NCBI RefSeq assembly: GCF_047807365.1
Contig: NZ_JBLOUI010000004.1
Span: 26,878 to 90,877, forward strand
DNA: 64,000 nt
Reading direction: 5' to 3'
From: Peptacetobacter sp900539645
GTDB taxonomy: Bacteria > Bacillota > Clostridia > Peptostreptococcales > Peptostreptococcaceae
The translations under genes and the position numbers were made by a program. How positions within the stretch are numbered: position 1 is the stretch's first letter; each line of letters starts with the position of its first letter. Below are positions 18,335 to 27,846 of the stretch, one piece after another. The notes beneath the pieces are model-generated. The model made no database searches, was not told the DNA's origin, and saw only the letters and a list, made by a program, of their open reading frames with translations.

Positions 18335-19408
18335 ATGAAAATAGTTGATATCAAAATTGAAAAAATACGTATTCATCTAAAGAAACCGTTTAAAATAGCA
18401 TTTGCGGTTCAAGATTATGCAGACAATGTAATAATTAAAGTTATGACAGATGAAGGAATATATGGACTAGGAGAAGCAGCTCCTTTCTCACCTGTAACTG
18501 GAGAAACAGTAGATAGTGTTATAAGTACACTAAACATGTTCAAAGAAGGATTAATAGGAATGGATCCTTTAGAAATAGAAAAAATACATGTTTTAATGGA
18601 TAGACTTATAACTGGAAATTCATCAGCAAAAGCGGCTATAGATATAGCTTTATTTGATATAAAAGGGAAGGTGATGGGACAGCCACTATACAAAATACTT
18701 GGAGGATATGATAATAAAATACAGACAGATATGACTATCGGTATAGATACTCCAGAAAATATGGCAAAAGAAGCAAAAGAAAGAGTAGAAAACGATGGAT
18801 TTAGAATATTAAAAATTAAAGCAGGAATAAATCCAGATGAAGATATAAAAGCATTACAGTTAATAAGAGAAGCAGTTGGAAATGATATACGCCTTAGAGT
18901 AGATGCAAATCAGGGTTACTGTGTAAATGATGCAGTAAGAGTTTTAAAAGAATTTGAAAAAGTTGGTGTAGAAGCAGTTGAACAGTGCCTACCTCATTGG
19001 AATATGAATGATGCAAGATTAATAAGAGAAAAAGTTGGTTTAAAAGTTATGTTAGACGAAAGCATACATTCTCCAATGGATGCAGCTAAAGCTTGTAAAA
19101 TGGATGCAGCTGACATATTAAATATAAAACTAATGAAATGTGGCGGACTTTATAATGCATTAAAAATAAATGCTATAGCAGAAGCTAATGACGTTAGATG
19201 TATGGTTGGATGTATGCTAGAAACTAAAATAGCTATAGCAGCTGGAGCTAGCTTAGTAGCAGCTAAGAAAAATATAACAGAAGCAGACTGCGATAGTTTC
19301 ATGTACTGTGTAGATCCAGATAATGGAATGGAAGGCGGATTTGAAATAAATGGAGATACATTCGTTCTTTCTGATAAACCAGGATTAGGTATAGACTTTG
19401 ATTTTTAA
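18335..19408 (+). CDS. Dipeptide epimerase (enolase superfamily)
   Basis: 357 residues. The muconate-lactonising/dipeptide-epimerase pattern is complete: the KIKAG lysine pair near residue 165, metal-ligand acid in VDANQGY, EQCLP, then MLDESIHSP and the C-terminal lysine in NIKLMKCGG. Characterised relatives interconvert L-Ala-D-Glu and L-Ala-L-Glu, products of murein breakdown; others act on different dipeptides. CAGGAGGG ribosome site. It heads a cluster with a DUF819 permease and an X-Pro peptidase-like hydrolase, which suggests peptide catabolism. Confidence 0.9.
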   Translation: MKIVDIKIEKIRIHLKKPFKIAFAVQDYADNVIIKVMTDEGIYGLGEAAPFSPVTGETVDSVISTLNMFKEGLIGMDPLEIEKIHVLMDRLITGNSSAKAAIDIALFDIKGKVMGQPLYKILGGYDNKIQTDMTIGIDTPENMAKEAKERVENDGFRILKIKAGINPDEDIKALQLIREAVGNDIRLRVDANQGYCVNDAVRVLKEFEKVGVEAVEQCLPHWNMNDARLIREKVGLKVMLDESIHSPMDAAKACKMDAADILNIKLMKCGGLYNALKINAIAEANDVRCMVGCMLETKIAIAAGASLVAAKKNITEADCDSFMYCVDPDNGMEGGFEINGDTFVLSDKPGLGIDFDF

Positions 19409-19430
19409 TTAAATTATAAGAGAATTAAAA

Positions 19431-19465
19431 AGAATATGCAGTATATTTTATATACTGCATATTCT
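19431..19465 (+). other. Perfect 15-bp intercistronic hairpin
   Basis: AGAATATGCAGTATA and its exact complement TATACTGCATATTCT flank a 5-base loop. There is no T-run after it, so it is not a standard terminator. It ends just before the AAGGAGG of the DUF819 gene and may stabilise or process the mRNA. Confidence 0.7.
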
Positions 19466-19486
19466 ATAATAGAAGGAGGATAACAT

Positions 19487-20656
19487 ATGGAAAAAGCTGT
19501 TTTCAACACCCCAGAGACATTGCTATTAGTAATGTTTATGACAGTTTCTGTAGGATTGTGGTTACAGAAATTCAAAGTATTTAAGTCTTTAGGACCAGCA
19601 CTTACAGTAATTATATTAGGAATAATACTTTCTAATTTAAAAATAGTTCCTGTAAATCATGACGTTTATGGAATTTTATCAGGGTATTGTATACCATTAT
19701 CTATATGTATATGTTTATTAAGTTTAGACTTAAAAGAAATGAAAAAACTTACAAAAGAACCTATTATAGCATTAATATCTGCAGTATTATCAGTTTGTAT
19801 AATGGCATTTATATTTGGATTAGTGTTTGCAGGAAAAATAGACGAAGGATGGAAAGTAGCAGGAATGTTTGTTGGAACATATACTGGAGGAAGTGCCAAC
19901 CTTACAGCTATAGCAGTTGGTCTTGATGCGGCTAGAGAAACAATAGCAGCAGCAAATGCAGCAGACTATGTAATAGGTATACCAACACTAGTGTTTATGT
20001 TTGCAGCGCCTGCTATATTAAAAAATTCAAAAAAATTCCAGAAATTCTGGCCATACCATCACACAGATGATGAATTATTAGGTGAAGGAGATCATACAGA
20101 ATTAATGGCATCTAAAGAATGGAGTATACAAGATATAGCTTGGATGTTGTCTTTAGCATTTGCGGTATTTGCAGTAGCTTCTTGGTTATCTGGAGTGATA
20201 TTTGGTGAAGGATTTAGAAGTGCAGGAAGAGTTATACTTATAACTACATTCTCTATAATATTAGCTCAGTTCCCACGGGTTAAAAGACTTAGAGGAAACT
20301 TTGACTTAGGTTTATATATAGCACTTTTATTCTTAACAACAATAGGATTTGCAGTTAATCTAAAAGATTTCTTTGGATCAACTTTACATATAACAGTATT
20401 CTGTTTCTGTGTTGTTATAGGTTGCACAATACTACATTTAGCAATAACAAGAATATTCAAAATAAGATATGAATATGTATTATTATCAATAGTGGCAGCT
20501 ATATCAGATGGGCCAACTGCTGCATTAGTAGCATCAAGTGCTCAATGGAAGAGTTTAATAAATATAGGACTTCTAATGGGAGTTATAGCCGGGGCATGTG
20601 GTAACTATGCCGGTATAACCGTCGCATATTTAATAAAGGGAACTTTAGGAATGTAA
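19487..20656 (+). CDS. DUF819-family membrane protein
   Basis: 389 residues with about ten transmembrane segments. Family hallmarks include GMFVGTYTGGSANLTAIAVG in the first half, a hydrophilic central loop with Lys/His/Glu, and VAAISDGPTAALVASSAQW and GVIAGACGNYAGITVAYLIK near the end. DUF819 (YjcL-like) proteins are uncharacterised and look like transporters; they are often encoded next to dipeptide epimerases, as here. Dipeptide or amino-acid transport is inferred. Confidence 0.85.
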   Translation: MEKAVFNTPETLLLVMFMTVSVGLWLQKFKVFKSLGPALTVIILGIILSNLKIVPVNHDVYGILSGYCIPLSICICLLSLDLKEMKKLTKEPIIALISAVLSVCIMAFIFGLVFAGKIDEGWKVAGMFVGTYTGGSANLTAIAVGLDAARETIAAANAADYVIGIPTLVFMFAAPAILKNSKKFQKFWPYHHTDDELLGEGDHTELMASKEWSIQDIAWMLSLAFAVFAVASWLSGVIFGEGFRSAGRVILITTFSIILAQFPRVKRLRGNFDLGLYIALLFLTTIGFAVNLKDFFGSTLHITVFCFCVVIGCTILHLAITRIFKIRYEYVLLSIVAAISDGPTAALVASSAQWKSLINIGLLMGVIAGACGNYAGITVAYLIKGTLGM

Positions 20657-20673
20657 TTGATTATAGGCAAAGG

Positions 20674-20697
20674 ACTTTTAAATTTAAAAGTTTTTTG
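20674..20697 (+). terminator. Weak AT-only terminator after the DUF819 gene
   Basis: An 18-base palindrome ACTTTTAAATTTAAAAGT runs into TTTTT. The stem is weak, so read-through into the hydrolase gene is possible. Confidence 0.5.
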
Positions 20698-20736
20698 TCT
20701 TAATTAAATTTATTGTTAATTATTAGGAGGATAAGA

Positions 20737-22818
20737 ATGAGAGAATATAAATTGTATATATCAGGAATACTATATGGATATGTTTCTTATGAGGGAGAAA
20801 AAGTATATTACAAAGAGTTAGATGTATATGAAAACAAATTTCTAGATAAAGTTGAATTGACAAAAGAAAAAAATTTAGAAATAACTGACTTTTGTAAGAT
20901 AAATCTTCTTGAGTTAACAGATAAAATAGAATACTATGAAAAACACTTAGATGGAAAAAGAAAATTCCTTAGAACTAAGTATGGTGAAACTTATGAGTTA
21001 GCAGAGGATAATTATTATATTCAGAGAAGAAAAAAATTCCCATTAAATGTATTAAAAAGAGATGGTGAAATAGTAGCTTTCTTATGCTCTAATAGAGAAT
21101 ATTCTTCTATATTGGTAAAAGAAGGTTACGAAGATATTACTCCTTTAAAAGCATGGAACGAAATAAAAGAACCTATTCATCCAGTTAAATATGAGGGAAT
21201 GTTCGATGTTGAAATGAGGGATGGTGTAAAATTATCAACAGATGTATTTTTACCAGCAGATATAGAAGGTGATATTCCTGCTATACTAGTACGTACTCCT
21301 TATGGAAAAGAACTTAATAATCAGTCATATTTTAAATACGTTCAAAGAGGATATGCGGTAGTAATACAGGATGTAAGAGGTAGAAATCTAAGTGAAGGTG
21401 ATTGGATGCCAAACTATACAGAGGTAGAAGACGGTGACGATACTATAACGTGGATTGCAAATAGACCTTGGTGTAATAAAAAAGTAGGTATGATAGGTGG
21501 ATCTTATCTTGGATATGTTCAGTGGGCAGCTGCAGCTAGTGGAAATCCATATTTATCAGCGATGGTAAGTATAGTTTGTGCTGGAAGTGCATTTATGGAC
21601 TTACCAAGAAGAGGAGGATGTTTAACATCTGGAATGTTAGCATGGGCATTCTCTGTATCTCAGAAAAAATTTAAACCTGAATTAATGGAAAGAGATGATT
21701 GGGAAGAAGTTTTAAATATAAGACCATTAGAAAATATACCAGAAATAGCATTAGGATATAAAGTTGATTTCCTTGATAATTGGTTTAAAAATCAAGACTA
21801 TTGTAAATTCTGGGCTGATTCTGATTGGCATGCAAGAAGTAAGAGAATAGTTATTCCTACATTAATAATGTCAGGTTGGTTTGATGATAATGGAATGGGA
21901 ACAACACAAGCTTTAGATATAGTTAAAGATTTCCCAGTAGGAAAAAGAAAGGTTATATTAGGACCATGGCAGCATAGTGGTAATTCAAGATACGACTTAC
22001 ATGGGGTTGACTTTGGAGCGAATGCGCTTAGATTTGATATAGATCTTAACTTCTTAAAATGGTTTGACCGTCATTTAAAAGGAATAGAAAATGGAATAGA
22101 TAAAACATCTCCAGTAGAATATTATACAGTAGGAGATAATGAATGGAAAACAGCTGAAAATTGGCCAGTTCCAGAAACTGAAAAGGTTGAATTGTTCTTA
22201 GATAGTAACGGGGATGCAAATACTTCTTATGGGGATGGTAAGATAGTATTTGAGAAACCAGAAGAAGAAAAAGCTGATGAGTACGAATATGATCCAAACA
22301 ACCCATCTATACATATAATAGATATGTCAGAAAACGAAATAGAGGTTCCAGAGGATTATACAGAGGAAGAAAAACGAGATGATATGCTTTGCTATACAAC
22401 TGATGTATTAGAAGAAGATTTTACAATAACAGGTGATATGGATGTTGAACTTTATGTTTCTTCTGATGCTGTCGATACAGATTTTATAGTTAGGGTAACT
22501 GATGTAGATGAAAATGGTAAATCTATAAAATTAGCGGATGGAATTCTTGGAGCAAAATATAGAAATAGTTTTGAACACCCTGAATTTATGGAAGAAGGGA
22601 AAGTATATAAATTAAACATACTTACAACTAAGATATCTAATACATTTAAAAAGGGACATAGAATAAGAGTTACAATAACTTCAAGTGCTAAAAACTTTAT
22701 ATTCCCAAATAGTAATACTAAAGATGGATTCAACAGTGAAACTTATGTTATAGCTAACAATAAAATTCATCATGGAGGAGCATACCCTTCAAAAGTAACT
22801 GTTAGAAAAGAAAAATAA
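20737..22818 (+). CDS. CocE/NonD-family hydrolase (X-Pro dipeptidyl-peptidase-like)
   Basis: 693 residues. The catalytic alpha/beta-hydrolase region contains MRDGVKLSTDVFLPA, the nucleophile elbow GMIGGSYLGYVQW, the acid region SGWFDDNGMGT and the histidine in GPWQHSGNSR. A C-terminal jelly-roll (DFIVRVTDVDENGKSIKLAD, then GHRIRVTITSS) is the PepX C-terminal domain. An extra N-terminal region of about 150 residues is not recognised. These serine hydrolases cleave dipeptides with proline, esters or acylated substrates. AGGAGG at 20726-20730 sets the ATG at 20737 and rules out the upstream in-frame ATG. Third gene of the peptide cluster. Confidence 0.88.
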   Translation: MREYKLYISGILYGYVSYEGEKVYYKELDVYENKFLDKVELTKEKNLEITDFCKINLLELTDKIEYYEKHLDGKRKFLRTKYGETYELAEDNYYIQRRKKFPLNVLKRDGEIVAFLCSNREYSSILVKEGYEDITPLKAWNEIKEPIHPVKYEGMFDVEMRDGVKLSTDVFLPADIEGDIPAILVRTPYGKELNNQSYFKYVQRGYAVVIQDVRGRNLSEGDWMPNYTEVEDGDDTITWIANRPWCNKKVGMIGGSYLGYVQWAAAASGNPYLSAMVSIVCAGSAFMDLPRRGGCLTSGMLAWAFSVSQKKFKPELMERDDWEEVLNIRPLENIPEIALGYKVDFLDNWFKNQDYCKFWADSDWHARSKRIVIPTLIMSGWFDDNGMGTTQALDIVKDFPVGKRKVILGPWQHSGNSRYDLHGVDFGANALRFDIDLNFLKWFDRHLKGIENGIDKTSPVEYYTVGDNEWKTAENWPVPETEKVELFLDSNGDANTSYGDGKIVFEKPEEEKADEYEYDPNNPSIHIIDMSENEIEVPEDYTEEEKRDDMLCYTTDVLEEDFTITGDMDVELYVSSDAVDTDFIVRVTDVDENGKSIKLADGILGAKYRNSFEHPEFMEEGKVYKLNILTTKISNTFKKGHRIRVTITSSAKNFIFPNSNTKDGFNSETYVIANNKIHHGGAYPSKVTVRKEK

Positions 22819-22870
22819 GTATAATCACTATATTTTTTGTAAAGCGTTAAATATTATTATTTGACAAGGG

Positions 22871-22905
22871 AAAAGTCAGTGGATAAAATATCTACTGACT
22901 TTTCT
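22871..22905 (+). terminator. Terminator of the hydrolase gene
   Basis: AAAAGTCAGTGGATA pairs with TATCTACTGACTTTT, followed by a short T-rich stretch. Confidence 0.8.
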
Positions 22906-22986
22906 AATATATAAAGTAATAAAAATATGATACCCTAGAAAAAATTTTAAATGAATGTTTTTATTAAGAGATAATATAAAAATTTG

Positions 22987-23015
22987 TTGACAATAATACT
23001 TGCACGTGATAATAT
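22987..23015 (+). promoter_or_regulatory. Promoter of the rpsF-ssb-rpsR operon
   Basis: Consensus TTGACA (22987-22992) and TAATAT (23010-23015) with a 17-bp spacer. Confidence 0.75.
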
Positions 23016-23026
23016 ATACAAGTATG

Positions 23027-23090
23027 AGAATTAGATTCTCATTTCTCTGCTCTAAATAATTTAGAGCCGTTAAGTCCAAAGGGAGGTGAA
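23027..23090 (+). promoter_or_regulatory. Structured rpsF leader, candidate S6:S18 autoregulatory RNA
   Basis: Two hairpins precede rpsF: GAGAAT/ATTCTC and GCTCTAAA/TTTAGAGC (23049-23067). The second is directly followed by CCG. Leaders bound by the S6:S18 complex carry a CCG next to a stem that mimics the rRNA site. The match is by eye only. Confidence 0.5.
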
Positions 23091-23095
23091 TTGTA

Positions 23096-23380
23096 GTGAG
23101 AGATTACGAATTAGTTTACGTTGTGAAACCAGTTCTAGATGAAGAAACTAGAGAAGGTGTACAGAACAAAATAAAAGAAATAATAGAAACTAATGGTGGT
23201 GAAGTAACTAAAGTTGACGCTTGGGGAAATAGAAAACTAGCTTACCCAATAGCTAAATTTACTGAAGGTTTCTACACATTAGTTAACTTCAAAGCTTCTG
23301 TTGAATTACCAAAAGAATTAGACAGAAACTTAAAAATAAACGAAAACGTAATAAGACACATGGTTGTTGTTTGTGACTAA
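23096..23380 (+). CDS. rpsF: 30S ribosomal protein S6
   Basis: 94 residues, full length: RDYELVYVVKPVLDEETREG, WGNRKLAYPIAKFTEGFYT and the C-terminal VIRHMVVV strand. The start codon is GTG, placed 7 bases after GGGAGGTG; no ATG fits. S6 binds the 30S platform with S18, which is encoded in the same operon. Confidence 0.97.
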   Translation: MRDYELVYVVKPVLDEETREGVQNKIKEIIETNGGEVTKVDAWGNRKLAYPIAKFTEGFYTLVNFKASVELPKELDRNLKINENVIRHMVVVCD

Positions 23381-23410
23381 TCATATCTTATTTAAATAGG
23401 TGGTGTTTTT

Positions 23411-23887
23411 ATGAATCAGGTTGTACTAGTAGGAAGACTTACTAAAGATCCAGAATTAAGATATATTCCAGGATCAGGAACACCAGTAGCCACATTTACT
23501 CTTGCAGTAAACAGAGATTTTACTAAAAGAGATGGCACAAGAGAAGCCGATTTTATTCCTATAGAAGTTATGGGAAAAGCTGCTGAGTTCTGCGCGAACT
23601 ATCTTACAAAAGGTAGATTAGTAGCATGTAACGGGCAGATAAGAGTTGATAATTATCAAACTCAGACAGGCGAATGGAAGAACTTTACAAAAGTTAGCTG
23701 CAGACAGGTCGATGCACTTGAAAGCAAAAAAGCTGCTAGCGAAGGTTCTTACAACAATTTTGAGAATAATTACAGTAATAACATAAAAGAGAATCATAAT
23801 GAACCAGCCTTTGAACCTAGTGGTCTGTCTTCAGACTTGGACCCAGAAGGTTTTGGAGCTGTGGACGATGACGACATACCATTTTAA
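23411..23887 (+). CDS. ssb: Single-stranded DNA-binding protein
   Basis: 158 residues. The OB-fold begins MNQVVLVGRLTKDPELRY, followed by a Asn-rich linker and the acidic tip DDDIPF that recruits replication and repair partners. Lies between rpsF and rpsR, the usual Bacillota order. Confidence 0.97.
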   Translation: MNQVVLVGRLTKDPELRYIPGSGTPVATFTLAVNRDFTKRDGTREADFIPIEVMGKAAEFCANYLTKGRLVACNGQIRVDNYQTQTGEWKNFTKVSCRQVDALESKKAASEGSYNNFENNYSNNIKENHNEPAFEPSGLSSDLDPEGFGAVDDDDIPF

Positions 23888-23905
23888 AAAGGAGGGAAAT
23901 TAGTC

Positions 23906-24133
23906 ATGATGAACAAAAGAAGACGTAAGAAAAAAAGAGTTTGTCAGTTCTGCGCTGATAAAAACGCTAAAATAGATTACAAAGATACTCAGAGATTACA
24001 GAGATATGTTACTGAAAGAGGTAAAATATTACCAAGAAGAATATCAGGAACATGTGCTAAACATCAGAGAGAATTAACAAAAGCTATAAAAAGAGCTAGA
24101 AATATAGCACTTTTACCTTACACATTAGACTAG
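23906..24133 (+). CDS. rpsR: 30S ribosomal protein S18, cysteine-bearing form
   Basis: 75 residues with QRLQRYVTERGKILPRR and KHQRELTKAIKRARNIALLP. The N-terminal VCQFC pair plus the Cys in GTCAKHQ suggest the zinc-binding (C+) paralogue type. Two ATGs are adjacent (23906 and 23909); GGAGGG at 23891-23896 fits the first better. Confidence 0.97.
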   Translation: MMNKRRRKKKRVCQFCADKNAKIDYKDTQRLQRYVTERGKILPRRISGTCAKHQRELTKAIKRARNIALLPYTLD

Positions 24134-24147
24134 TAAATAATAACGGA

Positions 24148-24184
24148 TAAAATCCTATCGAGCAAAGCTCGATAGGATTTTTTT
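24148..24184 (+). terminator. Terminator of the rpsF operon
   Basis: Perfect stem AAATCCTATCGAGC / GCTCGATAGGATTT with an AAA loop and a seven-T tail. Confidence 0.95.
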
Positions 24185-24399
24185 CGTTATTAAACAAATT
24201 AATTTTGAATTGTGTATAATGTGTACTATATCATTAAAGACTTTTATATATATCTATTTGTGATATAATATTAATATTAGGGTATTAATAAAATATGCAA
24301 AATTAAACGCAAATTTATTAATTTAATCAAAAAGATTTAAATATATAATTGCTAATACGATTATATAAAACTACTAATAGATATGACAGGAGAGGGAAA

Positions 24400-25374
24400 A
24401 TGAAAAAACAGAACCAAACGGTAACTGTGATGCTTATGACTGCCATAGCAATAGCTTTAGCTGTTGGAACAACTACTCTTACTACGGCATCAATGGCGAT
24501 AATATTCACAGTGTGTATACCATTTGCGATAGTTGGAATGATATCTACTGAAAAACAGAGCATGGCTGCATTTGTTGTTTCAGTACTAGCTATATTTGGT
24601 TTAACAGATGTTAGGTACGCTATGGAAGTTGTTGTAACATTTGTCATCCCGTCTATTTTAGTTGGGCGACTTATTGACTCGGTAAGTGAAAAAGATGACG
24701 AAGAACGACAGGAACCAATCTATATGGGAATAATTATTTTCATTTTATCGACAATAGCATACGTTATAATAGCTAAATATATGATGAATATAGATGTTGT
24801 AAAACAGCTTACTGATACATTTGCCAAAATATCAAAGACGCGGCTAGAAAATATGCCAAAAGAACAGTTAAATGTTCTTGGAGATGTTACAGCTGCGGAA
24901 CTTACGGATATGTTTAGAAATATGATAGTTTCATTGTTATTTATTCAGTCTGGAATATGTGTATTCTTTACATATTTCTTAGGTGGAGCAATAGCCAAAA
25001 GAATAACAGATAAGAACTTAAATAGAATAAGAATGTCTGGTTTTTATTTACCAGGAAATGCAGTGGTTATAACATTTGTTATATACCTTGCAGTATTTGG
25101 GCTTTCATATATGGATACAGGTCTAAATACTACTGTTATAATGGGAAATTTACAGATAGTATTTAATATAATGTTTATGATGCAAGGAATTTCTGTATGT
25201 ATATACTTTATAAAGACTAGAATTGTTCAAGGAAGAGGGGGAATAATATTCCCAGTTATATTGATTGTTACTCTAGGAGTGATGGGTGGAGGTACACTCA
25301 TAGCTCTACTAGGTATGCTTGATTGTATTATGGATTTTAGAAAGATTAAACCAAAAATGAAAAAATCCATATAG
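24400..25374 (+). CDS. YybS/DUF2232-family membrane protein
   Basis: 324 residues with about eight hydrophobic segments. A DUF2232 pattern is seen in the C-terminal half (NRIRMSGFYLPGNAVVITFV, MFMMQGISVCIYFIKTR). The genes that follow, gdpP, rplI and dnaB, match the B. subtilis yybS-yybT-rplI-dnaC order. Function unknown. AGGAGAGGG fixes the start at 24400; the upstream in-frame ATG has none. The gap of 266 bp after rpsR holds the rpsF-operon terminator and presumably a new promoter. Confidence 0.85.
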   Translation: MKKQNQTVTVMLMTAIAIALAVGTTTLTTASMAIIFTVCIPFAIVGMISTEKQSMAAFVVSVLAIFGLTDVRYAMEVVVTFVIPSILVGRLIDSVSEKDDEERQEPIYMGIIIFILSTIAYVIIAKYMMNIDVVKQLTDTFAKISKTRLENMPKEQLNVLGDVTAAELTDMFRNMIVSLLFIQSGICVFFTYFLGGAIAKRITDKNLNRIRMSGFYLPGNAVVITFVIYLAVFGLSYMDTGLNTTVIMGNLQIVFNIMFMMQGISVCIYFIKTRIVQGRGGIIFPVILIVTLGVMGGGTLIALLGMLDCIMDFRKIKPKMKKSI

Positions 25375-25384
25375 GAGGATTGAA

Positions 25385-27379
25385 ATGAACGTAAAGCCAA
25401 ATTTAGATAGAAGTAACCGAGAAAATATAATATATCTGGTTATAATGCTTATTGGAGGAGTAGCTCTTTTATATTATAATGCAGTAGCTGGAATTGGATT
25501 TATAGCTGTATCGGGGATAGTATTCTACCTTAATTTAAAAAATAATGAATCAAAAAAAATAGAATGGATGAGATATGTTGAAAATCTATCTTTAAATATG
25601 GATAAAATTGCAAAAAAAGCCATAAGATATTTGCCGATACCTATGTGTGTAATTGAGTTTAATGGAAAAATAACTATGCACAATGATAAATTCTCAGAAA
25701 TCATAGGTAGAGATAGATTACTAGATGAAAATATTAAAGATGTTGTAGGGGAAATTGATTTAACAAAAGCGTTAAACGACGAAAACGAAATGTACTCTGA
25801 AATAGAATACAAAGATAAAAGATACAGCATCGTATATAGAGTAATAAAAAATAGAACAAATTCAGATGTAGATTATATGATGGTTCTTTATTGGTTAGAT
25901 AAAACAGATTATTTAAATCTTAAAGAAAAATATATAAACGAAAAAACAGTTATAGGAATTATAGAAGTAGACGGATACGAAGAAGTTATTAAAAGTGCAG
26001 ATGAAGAAAATAGACCTTTAATAACTGCAGATATAGAAAGAGTACTGTCTACATTTGAAACCGAGTCAAAAGCAGCTATGAAGAGGGTATCTAAAGATAA
26101 ATTCTTCTTAGTTATGAATAGAGAAGAGCTTAAAAAAATAGAGCTAGATAAGTTTGAAATACTAGATAAAATTAGACATATAGACCATGGAAATACACTT
26201 CCAGTAACGATAAGTATGGGTGTTGGTATAGATGGAGAAACTATAAACGATAATTTCAAAATGGCAGTTGGAGCCTTAGACTTAGCACTTGGTAGAGGTG
26301 GAGATCAGGTTGTTGTAAAAACTAAAGATAATTTCTCATTCTACGGAGGAAAATCTAAAGCTGTAGAAAAGAAAACAAAAGTTAAATCAAGACTGATTGG
26401 TCATGCTCTAAGAGAAATTATAAATCAGAGTGAAGATGTTCTAATAATGGGCCATAGATACCCTGATATGGATGCTATGGGGGCTGCAGTTGGAATATAC
26501 GACCTTTGCAAAGCTTGTGGTAAGGAATCTAATATAGTATTAGAAAATCTAAATGACTCTATAGAAATTTTTGCTAAAAAGATAAAAAAAGATAAATACT
26601 ACAAAGGCATTTTTATAAATCACGAAACAGCTATAGAAAGATGTAAAGAGGACACGTTAGTTATAGTTTTAGATACTCATAGACCAAACTTTACAGAGTG
26701 TCCTAAGCTTCTGGAAATATCAGACAAAGTTGTAGTTATAGACCACCATAGAAGAGGGGTAGAGTTTATAAGTGACGCTGTTCTATTATTCCATGAAATA
26801 TACGTATCATCTACATGTGAGATGGTTACAGAGCTTATTCAGTATATGGATGAAAATATTAAAATAAATAAAATGACAGCGGAAGGACTACTTGCTGGTA
26901 TAAATCTAGATACTAAAAACTTTGCTTTTAAAACAGGTGTAAGAACATTTGAAGCAGCATCGTATCTAAGAAAAATCGGTGCAGATACTATAGAAGTTAA
27001 AAAGCTATTCAATGCTGATATCAGCGACTTTACAACCAAAGCAGAAATTATACAAAACACAAAAATTATAAACAATAGAATTTGTATCGGATATACTTCT
27101 TCAGAAATTGACAATGTAAATGTAATTATAGCCAAAGCAGCTGATGAGCTTTTAAACATCAGACAGGTTGAGGCTTCATTTGTGCTAGGTCAAAAGGATG
27201 GAAAAGTATTCATTAGTGCTAGATCATTAGGAGATATAAATGTCCATGTAATGATGGAAAAACTAGGCGGTGGCGGTCATATAGATATCGCTGGTGCACA
27301 GCTTAAAAACGTATCTCTTAAAAAAGCATATAATATGGTACATGAAATAATAGAAGAATTCTTAGAGGAGGATAAATAG
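25385..27379 (+). CDS. gdpP: Cyclic-di-AMP phosphodiesterase GdpP
   Basis: 664 residues. Order: two transmembrane helices (residues 17-55), PAS domain (IPMCVIEFNGKITMHNDKFS), degenerate GGDEF domain, then DHH (MGHRYPDMDAMGAAVGIY; VVIDHHRRG) and DHHA1 (GGGGHIDIAGAQL). The DHH-DHHA1 part hydrolyses c-di-AMP to pApA, controlling wall and osmotic homeostasis. AGGAGG ribosome site 10 bp after yybS. The TAG stop directly abuts the rplI ATG, indicating translational coupling. Confidence 0.95.
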   Translation: MNVKPNLDRSNRENIIYLVIMLIGGVALLYYNAVAGIGFIAVSGIVFYLNLKNNESKKIEWMRYVENLSLNMDKIAKKAIRYLPIPMCVIEFNGKITMHNDKFSEIIGRDRLLDENIKDVVGEIDLTKALNDENEMYSEIEYKDKRYSIVYRVIKNRTNSDVDYMMVLYWLDKTDYLNLKEKYINEKTVIGIIEVDGYEEVIKSADEENRPLITADIERVLSTFETESKAAMKRVSKDKFFLVMNREELKKIELDKFEILDKIRHIDHGNTLPVTISMGVGIDGETINDNFKMAVGALDLALGRGGDQVVVKTKDNFSFYGGKSKAVEKKTKVKSRLIGHALREIINQSEDVLIMGHRYPDMDAMGAAVGIYDLCKACGKESNIVLENLNDSIEIFAKKIKKDKYYKGIFINHETAIERCKEDTLVIVLDTHRPNFTECPKLLEISDKVVVIDHHRRGVEFISDAVLLFHEIYVSSTCEMVTELIQYMDENIKINKMTAEGLLAGINLDTKNFAFKTGVRTFEAASYLRKIGADTIEVKKLFNADISDFTTKAEIIQNTKIINNRICIGYTSSEIDNVNVIIAKAADELLNIRQVEASFVLGQKDGKVFISARSLGDINVHVMMEKLGGGGHIDIAGAQLKNVSLKKAYNMVHEIIEEFLEEDK

Positions 27380-27832
27380 ATGAAAGTAATATTATTAAAA
27401 GACGTAAAAGGTACAGGTAAAAAAGGAGAAATGAAAGAAGTTAGCGATGGTTACGCAAGAAACTTCTTATTCCCTAAAAAAATGGCTGTACAGGCAGATG
27501 CAGGAAATATAAAAGAATTAAAAGAAAAACAGAAATCACAGGAATTCCATGCTCAGAAAGAATACGATGAAGCAGTACTTCTTGGAAAACAGATGGAAGA
27601 AATAAATATAGAAATATACACTAAAGCTGGAGATGGAGGAAGATTATTTGGATCAATAACTTCTAAAGATATAGCTGAACAGCTTAAAAAACAGAAAGGT
27701 ATAACTATAGACAAAAGAAAAATAAACCTTGAAGAACCAATAAGAGTTTTAGGATCTACAAGAGTAGAAATAAAAATACATCCAAAAGTAACTACTAACA
27801 TAAGAGTAGATGTTAAAGAAAAAAATAAATAA
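27380..27832 (+). CDS. rplI: 50S ribosomal protein L9
   Basis: 150 residues, full length: MKVILLKDVKGTGKKGEMKE, VSDGYARNFLFPKKMA, then the C-terminal domain ending VDVKEKNK. The ribosome site AGAGGAGG lies inside the end of gdpP, and the ATG is the very next codon after its stop. Confidence 0.97.
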   Translation: MKVILLKDVKGTGKKGEMKEVSDGYARNFLFPKKMAVQADAGNIKELKEKQKSQEFHAQKEYDEAVLLGKQMEEINIEIYTKAGDGGRLFGSITSKDIAEQLKKQKGITIDKRKINLEEPIRVLGSTRVEIKIHPKVTTNIRVDVKEKNK

Positions 27833-27846
27833 GATAGGGTAAAAAA

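Noticed and set aside
22971..23095. Small ORF in the rpsF leader
   Set aside because: No ribosome site; the conserved features fit a structured leader better.
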